NCBI RefSeq assembly: GCF_022758235.1
Contig: NZ_JALEBG010000001.1
Location: forward strand, 744,001-808,000
Length of the DNA: 64,000 bases
Direction: 5' to 3'
From: Pontibacter liquoris
GTDB lineage: Bacteria; Bacteroidota; Bacteroidia; Cytophagales; Hymenobacteraceae
The notes below the pieces were generated by a model, which saw only the letters and a program-made list of their open reading frames with translations, searched no databases and had not been told where the DNA came from. The translations under genes were made by a program, and so were the position numbers. Numbering within the stretch: position 1 is the first letter of the stretch; every line of letters starts with the position of its first letter. Of this stretch, positions 35,163 to 43,166 are shown one piece after another.

Positions 35163-35322
35163 AGTATAGGCGGCATAGGCAGTGTTTAATCACCTCAAGA
35201 TAGATGCTTTCGCTAAATCGGCCCAAAATCACTACAACAAAGTTATAGTTTCTATAGTTAAATGATTTTAATATGTTGAAAATCAGGAAGCAAAATAAAT
35301 TTAAATACTGTGAGGGGAATTT

Positions 35323-35919
35323 ATGATGAAAAGATTACAGATAGTTTTGGTGGGTACGCTGTTGCTGCTAGCGATGCATAGCGCAACTGCGCAGGAAATG
35401 AAAATCGGGGCCAAAGTAGGCGTTAACTTTTATAATATCAGCGATGATCCCAACATTACGGAAGATGATACCGGTATCGGCACGGAATTCGGCATTTACG
35501 GGCGCATCGGGAATCGCTTATTTGTGCAGCCGGGCGTAGAGTTTGTCACCCATAAAACATTTGCCGTTACTACCAACCAGCTGCGGCCGGGCGAGCGTGA
35601 TGCGTTTGTGGCGCAGTACCTGCGCGTGCCGGTTTTATTGGGTTACCGCATGGAGGTGGATGGCGATTATGTAAGAAGCCTGCGGCTGATGGCCGGCCCG
35701 AGCTCCGCCTTTTTGCTGCACGTGAAAGACAATAACATAGACCTGAAACGCAACGATATTCATAATGCGCAGTTTGCCTTAAGCGGCGGCATTGGCTTGG
35801 ATGTGTGGGTGTTGTCGCTGGACTTGCTCTACCACCACGGGCTGTCTACTGTGTTGAACGCCGGCAATGCAGAAGGTAAAAGTCGCTCCTTTTCTGTGAG
35901 CCTGGGGGTAACGATTTAA
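35323..35919 (+). CDS. Outer-membrane beta-barrel protein (PorT/OmpX-like)
   Basis: A 198-residue exported protein. Signal peptide to A-T-A (about 23), then the usual small-barrel pattern: KIGAKVGVNFYNI opening strand, FGIYGRIGNRLFVQPGVEFV, QYLRVPVLLGYRM, LMAGPSSAFLLH, and a last strand SFSVSLGVTI. About eight strands are expected. The family is frequent in Bacteroidota and its roles are mostly unknown. Two Met codons start the frame (35323 and 35326). It is a lone plus-strand gene between minus-strand units. Confidence 0.88.
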   Translation: MMKRLQIVLVGTLLLLAMHSATAQEMKIGAKVGVNFYNISDDPNITEDDTGIGTEFGIYGRIGNRLFVQPGVEFVTHKTFAVTTNQLRPGERDAFVAQYLRVPVLLGYRMEVDGDYVRSLRLMAGPSSAFLLHVKDNNIDLKRNDIHNAQFALSGGIGLDVWVLSLDLLYHHGLSTVLNAGNAEGKSRSFSVSLGVTI

Positions 35920-35952
35920 TTCGATCTGCCGGCAAAAGTGAAGTATAACCAT

Positions 35953-35998
35953 AAAGGCCCGGTCCGACGAACATCGTTTCGAAAGACCGGGCCTTTGC
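35953..35998. terminator. Bidirectional terminator between the barrel gene and rluE
   Basis: AAAGGCCCGGTC (35953-35964) pairs with GACCGGGCCTTT (35985-35996) around a 20-nt loop that itself has a CGA/TCG pair. It serves convergent transcripts. Confidence 0.85.
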
Positions 35999-36072
35999 GT
36001 TTATACTTCTCCGTTTATACTTTGCTTGCTTGTACTTCGGCAGCAACCTACCAGGGAGGAGGTGCCAAGGGC

Positions 36073-36741
36073 TTAGTTGATCTGCTTCCGGAAGCCGCCG
36101 CGGCTATCTTTTTGGCCTTTGATTTGCGGACGCTTGTTGCCGCTGCTGCGCGGTGCTGCTGCACTACTTTTAGCTGCCAGACTTTTCAGTTCACTGATTT
36201 CTTCAGGAGTGAGCGCGCGGTACTCGCCGGGCTGTAGCCCACCTAAGGTAAGCGGGCCTATACTTGCGCGGATGAGGCGTAGCGTGGGGTAGCCGACCGC
36301 AGCGGTCATGCGCCGCACCTGCCGGTTCATACCCTGCGAGATGCTGATCTCTACCCACGTGGTGGGAATGTTTTTGCGGAAGCGGATGGGCGTGGCGCGT
36401 TCCCATACCTGCGGTTCCTGGTCCAGCAGGCGCACTTTTGCCGGAGCCGTTTTTACCTCCTTAATGCGCACGCCAAGCCGCAGCTTTGTCAGGGCGGCCT
36501 CTTCCGGGGTACCCTCTACCTGCACCCAATATGTTTTCTCGACCTTAAACTGCGGATCGGAGAGGCGGTGCTGCAGTGCTTTGTCGTCGGTGAGTAGCAC
36601 CAGGCCTTCGCTGTCGTAGTCGAGGCGGCCGACCGGGTAAATGCCAGGCTCCTTTACAAAGTCCTTCAAGGTGGCGCGGCCGGCCTCGTCGGTAAATTGT
36701 GTGAGCACTTCGTAGGGTTTGTTTAGCAGGAAATATTTCAA
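36073..36741 (-). CDS. rluE: rRNA pseudouridine synthase, RluE-like
   Basis: A 222-residue RsuA-family pseudouridine synthase. VGRLDYDSEGLVLLT (37-51) has the catalytic Asp41, KTYWVQVEG follows, and SISQGMNRQVRRM with VGYPTLRLIR are the conserved C-terminal motifs. There is no N-terminal S4 domain, and MKYFLLNKPYEVL is the typical RluE start; RluE modifies U2457 of 23S rRNA. The last 45 residues are a Lys/Arg/Ser-rich tail likely to bind RNA. Assignment to RluE rather than another short RsuA member is moderately sure. A GNAT gene lies 37 bp upstream. Confidence 0.9.
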   Translation of the reverse strand: MKYFLLNKPYEVLTQFTDEAGRATLKDFVKEPGIYPVGRLDYDSEGLVLLTDDKALQHRLSDPQFKVEKTYWVQVEGTPEEAALTKLRLGVRIKEVKTAPAKVRLLDQEPQVWERATPIRFRKNIPTTWVEISISQGMNRQVRRMTAAVGYPTLRLIRASIGPLTLGGLQPGEYRALTPEEISELKSLAAKSSAAAPRSSGNKRPQIKGQKDSRGGFRKQIN

Positions 36742-36778
36742 AGTATAAAGGAAAGTTAAAAAGGCACAGGCCTATAAG

Positions 36779-37363
36779 TTATACTGCCTTGGGATGCTGT
36801 TGTTGCCAATCGGCAAATTCGGGCTTCAGCAGCGAATATACGACAGAATCCTCCAGCACATCCTCCACCATATAATGATTCCGCAGCAGACCTTCTTTTT
36901 TAAACCCGAAATGTTGTAGCAATTGCATCGAAGGCGTGTTCTTTGGCGACACCATGGCTTCCACACGGTAAAGGTTCATGTGTTCGTAGCCACAGGCCAG
37001 CACGGCTTCCAGCGCCTCGGCCATCAGCCCCCGGTTCTTGAAAGCTTCGCTGGTGATCACATACCCCACCTCGGCGCGCCTGTGGGTGGGCACCCAAGTA
37101 TGATAATCGCAACGGCCAATGACCTGGTGGCTGGCCTTGTCCAGCAGGTGGAAGAGCTTGAAAGTAGAAAAAAAGGTGGTCGCGCCTTTAGTAAACCGTA
37201 TTTCAGCCTCCTTATACTCCTGGTCGGTGTGCAGCCCCAGGTAGGCCATGATGGCGGGCTTGCGCTGGGTGGTAAAAAGCTCTTTGTAGAGTGCCGGCGT
37301 CAGCTCCCGCAAGTATAGCCGCTTTGTTTCGAGGAGCAGGGGCGGAGTGGAAGGAGAAAACAT
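36779..37363 (-). CDS. GNAT-family N-acetyltransferase
   Basis: About 194 residues from the ATG at 37361-37363; an in-frame TTG at 37435 would add 24 poorly conserved-looking residues and touch the stop of the upstream gene. LLETKRLYLRELTPALYKEL opens the fold, EVGYVITSEAFKNRGLMAEA has the acetyl-CoA loop, and NLYRVEAMVSPKNTPSMQLL with FGFKKEGLLRNHY closes it, as in RimJ-type enzymes. Substrate unknown. Confidence 0.9.
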   Translation of the reverse strand: MFSPSTPPLLLETKRLYLRELTPALYKELFTTQRKPAIMAYLGLHTDQEYKEAEIRFTKGATTFFSTFKLFHLLDKASHQVIGRCDYHTWVPTHRRAEVGYVITSEAFKNRGLMAEALEAVLACGYEHMNLYRVEAMVSPKNTPSMQLLQHFGFKKEGLLRNHYMVEDVLEDSVVYSLLKPEFADWQQQHPKAV

Positions 37364-37431
37364 GGCTCTCAGTTGATAGGGTTTTATACGATCTATATGG
37401 AGATGAACGCAGTTACAGGTGTCTGGATAAC

Positions 37432-39513
37432 TCAATAGCTGCCGTTATACTTGCGCACGAACCATTCGGCACTGATAAAACCCAGCAGCAGGAAGAAAAG
37501 CCACTTCATATCCACCAGGTCCGTCAGCTCTTCCTGGCTATAAATAATGGCTTTGTGGTTACTGGTTAAAATATCCTGCTGCAGTTGCGGCAGCTGCTGC
37601 GGAAAGTATAAGCGGCTGCCCGTGTTGCTGGCCAGCTGGTAGAGCAGGTTGTGGTCGGCCACCGCGTTCAGCGCTTCGAGTTGCAGTTCCTCTACAATGA
37701 ACTCGCCTTTATCCTGCTGCAGCTGGCCGTTTACCGTAGCCGAGGCAGTATAAGTATAACGGCCGCCGGGCAAAGTGCCCACCGTCACGCCGGTCTGGTT
37801 TTCGCCGTTGGCAAAGGTAAAGCTGCGGGTGTTGTCTTTTTCGCCGGTCACTTTCAGGGTGATGTTCTGCCCATAGATGGGTTCCAGCGCCTGGTTATAT
37901 ACTTCGGCGTTGAACCGGATTTCATCCGAGCTGGTGTATTCGGTTTGCACCGGGTATACGTTCAGGCGCTTTTTATTGCGGGGCGCACTGAGCAACTGCA
38001 CCAGGTTGGTAATAAGCTTGTTGTATACCTGGGCGTTCTGGTAGGTGGCATTCTCCTGCAGCCGCCATTGCCAGGTGCCAGAAGCGAGCAGCGTTGCGTT
38101 GCGTTTGTCGCCGGCGGTCTGGATGGTGAGCAACGGCTTGTTTGTTTTGACGCGCCCTACTTGCTGGTACAGGATCACCTCGGTGTTAGGCGCCAGGGTA
38201 TAGGTGCCGAAGGGTACCTGTGCCGGCGGGTACCCGGCCAGGCGCTCGGCCGTGCCTTCGGGCATGGTATAGGCAGTAAAATTCGGGTTGACGGCAGCTA
38301 CTACCTGGTCGGTTTGCCCGCTGCTGCTGATGCGGAGCCCGGCTCCCAGGGCATTATAATCCCTCAGATCGCTTTGCGGACCCAGAATATACAGGACGGG
38401 TAGATTTTTCTGGCGCACCAGGTTCAGCACGGCCTCGCCGCCGGCTACCCGCCCGGGCAGCTGGTGTAGCACCGCCACATCGTAATCCTCTTGTTTGAGC
38501 GGGGTAAGACCCGGTATGTACAGCTCGGTTTCGTAATTCTCGTTTGTTTCGATCGCGGCGCGCAGGGCTTTGATGTCGGGGTGCGGGGCCGCCGCCGCTA
38601 CCAGTATCTTGATCTTGCCTTTCACCACATCGATGTAGGCATGTTTGGTGTTGTTGAGGGTGGTAAACTCGCCAGCCAGTGGCTGCACCTGCACCTCGTA
38701 ATGCCGTTTGCCCAGGCCGCTGGCCAGCACCTGGAACGGCACCTGCTGGATGGCTTGCTTTGGCTGCAGCAGGATAGTTTTGCTGGCAATCGTGCGGCCG
38801 TTCTCCCTGAGCAGGACGGTGGCCTGCCTGCCGCCGAAACCTTCGTGCTGCAGCTCGACTTCCAGCGGAAACCGATTTCCGCTATAGTTTACCTTGTTAT
38901 AGCGCAGCGAGGCTACCAGTACATCCTGCTTGGGAACCGTGTCGCCTACGGCCACCGGGTAAACAGGATAGTTATAGTGGGCATAGGTAGGCGAGAGGCC
39001 CTGGTTCACGATGCCATCCGAAAGCAGCACCACGCCTGCCAGGTTTTGTTCGGCATACGTGTTCTGCACGCCTTGCAGCAGCTCGCTCAGGTTGGTGGTT
39101 TCAGAAGTATAGGGTACGGCCGTTATACTTGCCGGCGGCTGCGTCGGGTTAAGCGTCTGCACCTCCGTAGTATACCCTTTGGCTTCCAGACGTTCGCGCA
39201 TTTGCTGTAACTGCTGAGCCGTTTGCTGCAGTTGCACCGAATCAGAAAACAGCCTCACCGATTGTGAATTGTCCAGGGCAAATACAATGGTGGGCTTTAC
39301 GGTGGTATTTTTGAAGTAACGTACCAGTGGCCCCAGCAACAGAAAACAAAGCAAGCTTACCACCACAAACCGCACCGCTGCCAGCAGGTAGTTGAGCGCC
39401 TTAGGCCAGGGCGTACGCTTGCTGTACAGCAGCCAGGCATACAGCGCACCGGCTGCCAGGCAGGCAAGTATCAGCCAGGGGGAGGAGGTGGTTATGAGGC
39501 GGAAGCTGTTCAA
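37432..39513 (-). CDS. VWA-domain inner-membrane protein with glutamine-amidotransferase-like region
   Basis: A 693-residue protein with two N-terminal membrane spans (about 12-31 and 41-62) and one near the C-terminus (about 668-686), leaving a large periplasmic part. A von Willebrand A domain starts at 75, with MIDAS residues in ALDNSQSV (Asp81, Ser83, Ser85) and VVLLSDGIVNQG. Later ILVAAAAPHPDIKALRAAI and LPVLYILGPQSDL resemble the class I amidotransferase-like fold seen in Bacteroidota proteins of this type. The function is unknown; relatives are called VWA membrane proteins. It is the first gene of the 36-39.5 kb minus-strand group. Confidence 0.85.
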   Translation of the reverse strand: MNSFRLITTSSPWLILACLAAGALYAWLLYSKRTPWPKALNYLLAAVRFVVVSLLCFLLLGPLVRYFKNTTVKPTIVFALDNSQSVRLFSDSVQLQQTAQQLQQMRERLEAKGYTTEVQTLNPTQPPASITAVPYTSETTNLSELLQGVQNTYAEQNLAGVVLLSDGIVNQGLSPTYAHYNYPVYPVAVGDTVPKQDVLVASLRYNKVNYSGNRFPLEVELQHEGFGGRQATVLLRENGRTIASKTILLQPKQAIQQVPFQVLASGLGKRHYEVQVQPLAGEFTTLNNTKHAYIDVVKGKIKILVAAAAPHPDIKALRAAIETNENYETELYIPGLTPLKQEDYDVAVLHQLPGRVAGGEAVLNLVRQKNLPVLYILGPQSDLRDYNALGAGLRISSSGQTDQVVAAVNPNFTAYTMPEGTAERLAGYPPAQVPFGTYTLAPNTEVILYQQVGRVKTNKPLLTIQTAGDKRNATLLASGTWQWRLQENATYQNAQVYNKLITNLVQLLSAPRNKKRLNVYPVQTEYTSSDEIRFNAEVYNQALEPIYGQNITLKVTGEKDNTRSFTFANGENQTGVTVGTLPGGRYTYTASATVNGQLQQDKGEFIVEELQLEALNAVADHNLLYQLASNTGSRLYFPQQLPQLQQDILTSNHKAIIYSQEELTDLVDMKWLFFLLLGFISAEWFVRKYNGSY

Positions 39514-39800
39514 GCAATTACGAATTATGAATTAAAACCATTTAGCCGGAAGAAGTGGCCCTTACTATTAGCCGCATACCAGCGCAAGCGTCCGCTTGTG
39601 CTTTTGTAGCAGGCTTATACTTTATGCAAGCGTTTCACTAGGACAACCGTACCTTTGTATTTGCTTGCACAGCGTATACGCAGGTTTTTACGAGGCTTCA
39701 CAGGCACAAGCGGATGCTTGCGCCATCTTGCCATCGGATAGCAAAAGCTAACGAGTAGCCGTGCCTTATACTTCTGCCAGCAGCAACTAAAGGTAAACGA
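39514..39800. other. Intergenic region with a 20-bp inverted repeat
   Basis: Part of the 393-bp gap between the VWA gene and fabG. 39582-39601 and 39704-39723 are inverted copies of GCGCAAGCGTCCGCTTGTGC with one mismatch, 102 bp apart, each a near-palindrome itself (CAAGCG/CGCTTG). TTATACTTT and TTATACTTC flank the segment. Just upstream of the VWA start are AATTACGAATTATGAATT words. No gene is evident; it may be a small mobile or degenerate repeat element. Confidence 0.6.
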
Positions 39801-39845
39801 AAAAGACCAATGCTACTAACGTAAACGCCGCGGCATTGGTCTTTT
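39801..39845 (-). terminator. Terminator of fabG
   Basis: AAAAGACCAATGC (39801-39813) pairs perfectly with GCATTGGTCTTTT (39833-39845); on the minus strand a T5 run follows. It lies 62 bp beyond the fabG stop. Confidence 0.8.
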
Positions 39846-39867
39846 ATATAGTGCTGATATAGTGCTG

Positions 39868-39902
39868 AGTTCTGATTTAACTCAGAACCCGTGACTCAGA
39901 AC
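39868..39902. repeat. Dispersed intergenic repeat, copy 1 (CTCAGAAC words)
   Basis: This block reads GAGTTCTGA, spacer, AACTCAGAACCCGTGACTCA, GAACTC. It can fold on itself and matches the copy at 60522-60598 over AACTCAGAAC(C/T)CGTGACTCAGAACT with one difference. It lies immediately after the fabG stop codon. Confidence 0.8.
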
Positions 39903-39906
39903 TCTT

Positions 39907-40653
39907 TTAAGTAAGCATACCGCCGTCTACCTGCAGCACCTGGCCGGAGATATAGGCCGAATCATCAGAGGCCAGAAACACGGCTGCTTTGGCCACATCT
40001 TCCGGAGAGCCGCCGCGGCGCAGCGGAATAGCCTTGCGCCATTCTTCCACCACTTTCTGGTCTAGCTCGCCGGTCATTTCGGTTTCGATAAAGCCCGGGG
40101 CAATGGCGTTGCTGCGGATGTTACGCGAGCCCAGCTCCAGCGCAACGGATTTTGTAAAGCCGATGATTCCTGCCTTAGAAGCCGCATAGTTGGCCTGGCC
40201 TGCGTTTCCTTTGATGCCTACCACCGAGGTGATGTTGATAAAGGAGCCGCTTTTGGCGCGCATCATGTGCTTGCTGGCGGCCTTGGTTACATTAAATACC
40301 GATTTGAGATTGGTGTTGATCACCGCGTCCCACTGCTCTTCGCCCATGCGCATCAGCAGCCCGTCGCGCGTAATGCCGGCATTGTTCACTACCACGTCCA
40401 ACTTGCCGAATTCCTTCACCACATCTTCAACCAGCTGCTCTGCTTGGGCAAAGTCAGAAGCATCGGAGCGGTAGCCTTTTGCCTTGCCACCATTGGCTGA
40501 TAGCTCCTGCTCCAGCTGCTGTCCTTTTTCAACACTTGAGAGGTAGGTGAACGCTACCTGAGCGCCCATCTCCACAAACTGCTGTGCAATGGCGCGGCCT
40601 ATTCCTTTGGATGCCCCGGTTACCAGAGCTACTTTTCCTTCTAATGCTTTCAT
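39907..40653 (-). CDS. fabG: 3-oxoacyl-[acyl-carrier-protein] reductase
   Basis: A 248-residue classical SDR counted from ATG 40651-40653, which gives the standard FabG start MKALEGKVALVTGASKGIGR. TGASKGIG is at 12-19, NNAG at 90-93, Ser143 in INITSVVG, Tyr156 and Lys160 in YAASK, and the end ISGQVLQVDGGM is the FabG signature. It reduces beta-ketoacyl-ACP with NADPH in fatty-acid elongation. Thirteen further upstream codons are open but unlikely to be used. A TAACTTTG promoter element ends 6 nt before the ATG, so the mRNA may be leaderless. Confidence 0.95.
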   Translation of the reverse strand: MKALEGKVALVTGASKGIGRAIAQQFVEMGAQVAFTYLSSVEKGQQLEQELSANGGKAKGYRSDASDFAQAEQLVEDVVKEFGKLDVVVNNAGITRDGLLMRMGEEQWDAVINTNLKSVFNVTKAASKHMMRAKSGSFINITSVVGIKGNAGQANYAASKAGIIGFTKSVALELGSRNIRSNAIAPGFIETEMTGELDQKVVEEWRKAIPLRRGGSPEDVAKAAVFLASDDSAYISGQVLQVDGGMLT

Positions 40654-40659
40654 AGAGGC

Positions 40660-40667
40660 CAAAGTTA
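40660..40667 (-). promoter_or_regulatory. -7 promoter element of fabG, almost abutting the start codon
   Basis: On the minus strand this is TAACTTTG, a full match to TAnnTTTG. Only 6 bases separate it from the ATG, so transcription should start at or next to the first codon. Confidence 0.55.
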
Positions 40668-40922
40668 AAAAAGATTTCCTTAATGCGAACAAGTGCTAGA
40701 AAAGAGCAGACCCAAAGGCAGAAACCGGCTGGTTTAAAGGCGGTTATGCTTGCAGATGACGATCCGGATACAGGCTGCTAAACAATAAGAGTACTATATT
40801 CTTATTCGGAAATTAAGTTGTAACATATTTACAGTCTGAATATTGTATAGGGTTTGATTTTTATTTCTATCGGTTTCGGCATATTTTCGTGCCAGATTAG
40901 AACCAAAGGTATTCATTGCATT

Positions 40923-42254
40923 ATGTTGAAACGCAGTACAGGACTTGCCCTCCTCATCGCTCTTTCGCTGTTTATTTTTATTACCGCTGCCAAAACGCTG
41001 CACTTCAACACCGACAAGGTGCTAGCCCGTCCCCAGCAGACTGCAGCCGTTGAGAAAGTGCTGCTTCCGCCTGCAAAACCGCTGCCGGCTCCCGTTCTCT
41101 ACGGCATCCCCACCGACTCCATGGAAATAGTGGAAGGTACTGTGGAGCGGGGCGAAAGCTTGTCGGCAATCCTGTCGAGCTATAATATTTCGCCTGTTAC
41201 CCTGCATGCTCTTGCCCGCAAGTCCCGGCAGGTTTTTAATGTGCGCCGCATAGCCTCGCACCGCAATTATACCATCCTGCACCTGCGCGATTCGGCGCAA
41301 ACAGCCCAGTACTTTATTTATGAGCCCAACGAAGTAGAGTATGTGATCTATGACCTGCGGGGCGACCTGGCCGTAACCAAAGAAAAAAGAAAAGTAGAAG
41401 TGCTCGAGCGCACCCTGGCCGGGGAGATCACCAGCTCACTTTTTGAGTCCATGGTGGCCGCCGGCGGCTCGCCGCAACTGGTCAACCGCTTTGCCGATAT
41501 CTACGCCTGGCGCCTGGATCTGAACCGTATCCAGCCTGGCGACAAGTTTAAACTGATCTATGATGAGAAAGTAGTGAATGGCAGCAGCATCGGGTTCGGG
41601 GAGCTGAAGGCCGCTTTTTTTGAGCACGAAGGCGACTCGATCTATGCCATCGCGTTTAAGGAAGGCAATAGCAATGGCTATTACGACCAGAACGGCAAAA
41701 GCCTGAAAAAAGCGTTTCTGCGGGAGCCGCTGGAGTATAGCCGGATCAGTTCGCGCTACTCCAAAAACCGTTTTCATCCGGTGCAGAAACGCTACAAAGC
41801 CCACCTGGGCACCGATTTTGCCGCCCGCAGCGGCACGCCAATCCGTACCGTAGGGGATGGCCTTGTGCTAGAAGCCCGCTACACCAGGGGCAACGGCTAC
41901 TTTGTAAAGATCAAACACAACAAAACTTATACGACCCAGTACCTGCACATGTCCCGTTTTGCCAAAGGCATCCGGCGGGGCGTGCATGTAAAGCAAGGGC
42001 AAACGATCGGGTATGTGGGCTCTACGGGGCTGGCCACCGGGCCCCACCTTTGCTACCGCTTCTGGAAGAACGGCCGGCAGGTAGACGCCCTGAAAGTAAA
42101 GCTGCCATCGGGATTCCCCATCAGCAATAAACACAGAACCGCGTTTAGGGAAGTGAAAAAGGAGGTGCTCCGTAAAATGGGTAACCAACCCCAAGATGCC
42201 GGAGAGGAACCCCTGATCGCAACTAAAAAAGAAAAGGACCCGGCTGAGGCCTGA
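40923..42254 (+). CDS. M23-family (LytM-type) metallopeptidase with variant zinc site
   Basis: A 443-residue envelope protein from ATG 40923. One N-terminal membrane anchor (about 8-22), then an OapA/LysM-like region with VEGTVERGESLSAILSSYNI, a middle domain similar to Csd3/MepM-type proteins, and the peptidase domain: HLGTDFAARSGTPIRTVGDG (Zn His and Asp), YLHMSRFAKGIRRG, and GPHLCYRFWKNGRQVD. The usual H-x-H reads H-L-C here, so the second ligand position is Cys instead of His. It likely cleaves peptidoglycan cross-links or regulates such enzymes. ATG at 40854 would add 23 residues with no clear purpose. Confidence 0.92.
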   Translation: MLKRSTGLALLIALSLFIFITAAKTLHFNTDKVLARPQQTAAVEKVLLPPAKPLPAPVLYGIPTDSMEIVEGTVERGESLSAILSSYNISPVTLHALARKSRQVFNVRRIASHRNYTILHLRDSAQTAQYFIYEPNEVEYVIYDLRGDLAVTKEKRKVEVLERTLAGEITSSLFESMVAAGGSPQLVNRFADIYAWRLDLNRIQPGDKFKLIYDEKVVNGSSIGFGELKAAFFEHEGDSIYAIAFKEGNSNGYYDQNGKSLKKAFLREPLEYSRISSRYSKNRFHPVQKRYKAHLGTDFAARSGTPIRTVGDGLVLEARYTRGNGYFVKIKHNKTYTTQYLHMSRFAKGIRRGVHVKQGQTIGYVGSTGLATGPHLCYRFWKNGRQVDALKVKLPSGFPISNKHRTAFREVKKEVLRKMGNQPQDAGEEPLIATKKEKDPAEA

Positions 42255-42283
42255 GGCTAAAAAGTAACATTTGGTTTAATTTG

Positions 42284-42316
42284 GAAGGGGCGCTGCTACA
42301 GCGCCCTTTTCTTTTC
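42284..42316. terminator. Terminator between the M23 and TPR genes
   Basis: GGGCGCTG pairs with CAGCGCCC around a 3-nt loop, with A-rich and T-rich flanks (TTTTCTTTT on the plus strand). It lies between convergent genes. Confidence 0.78.
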
Positions 42317-42354
42317 GAGAACCTGGTGCAGGACGCGGAGAGTAGCGGGGCGTG

Positions 42355-42963
42355 TTACTTGCAGTAGTTCTTCAGGGAGACAGCGGCATCTTTTATGCCC
42401 AGAGCTTTAGCTTTGGTCCAGTCGGCACAGGCTCCTTTTGTATCGCCGAGCCTGTAGCGGGCTGCTGCGCGGTTATAATAGGCCGCGCCATACGTGCTGT
42501 TCAGCGCAATGGCCTTGGTATAGTCGGCTACGGCGCCGCTGAAGTCTTTCAGGCCATAGTATGCCAGGCCGCGGTTGTTGTAGGCTTTGGCGTTTTCAGG
42601 AGCCAGGGCAATGCCTTTGTTATAATCCAGCAGGGCGCTGCGGTAGTCTTTGAGGTTATACCTGGAAAAGCCGCGGCTCAGGTAAGCCTCCGCATAGTCG
42701 GGGGCCAGCGCAATAGCTTTGGTAAAGTCGGCGATGGCGGCCCGGTACTGCAACAGGCGGTCCTGGGCTACGCCGCGGTTGGTGAGCGTGACCACATGCT
42801 TTGGATTGCGTTTCAGCACCGCATCATAGTCTTTGATGGCTTCGGCAAACTGGCCTGCTTTAAACTTGGTGTTTCCGCTGATAAAATAAGCTGTTGCTGA
42901 TTTCTGGGCAAAGCCCGGCAGGGTGAGCAGCAAAAAGAGTAAAAGAGGTAAATATTTTTTCAT
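42355..42963 (-). CDS. Exported TPR-repeat protein
   Basis: A 202-residue protein from ATG 42961-42963, with signal peptide MKKYLPLLLFLLLTLPGFA. About five TPR units follow, each with the A-x-N-R-G-x-A / Y-x-x-A-x-x-D-Y-x-K-A pattern (for example NNRGLAYYGLKDFSGAVADY and SRGFSRYNLKDYRSALLDYN). It should act as a periplasmic or outer-membrane scaffold. The last unit ends GDTKGACADWTKAKALG, typical of Sel1/TPR caps. No partner can be inferred. Confidence 0.88.
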   Translation of the reverse strand: MKKYLPLLLFLLLTLPGFAQKSATAYFISGNTKFKAGQFAEAIKDYDAVLKRNPKHVVTLTNRGVAQDRLLQYRAAIADFTKAIALAPDYAEAYLSRGFSRYNLKDYRSALLDYNKGIALAPENAKAYNNRGLAYYGLKDFSGAVADYTKAIALNSTYGAAYYNRAAARYRLGDTKGACADWTKAKALGIKDAAVSLKNYCK

Positions 42964-43110
42964 GGGCAAAAGGTGATCTGTCAGTTGGAGCCGTAAAGTA
43001 CAGCTGTACAAAACAGGCATAAAAGAGATTTTTGCATTAAATCCGCCAATCGCCTTATCATCCTACCCCGCTGTGGGTATAATGCCAAACGGGTAGGTGC
43101 TTGTGTTGAG

Positions 43111-43142
43111 TTTGGCGATGTTAGGATAATAGATTAATTTTG
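43111..43142 (+). promoter_or_regulatory. Bacteroidota-type promoter of lpdA
   Basis: TTTG at 43111-43114 and TAATTTTG at 43135-43142, 20 bp apart, match the Bacteroidota consensus. Transcription would start near 43147, about 20 nt before the ATG at 43167. Confidence 0.7.
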
Positions 43143-43166
43143 CTCAGCAACTTTAAAAAAGAGACT

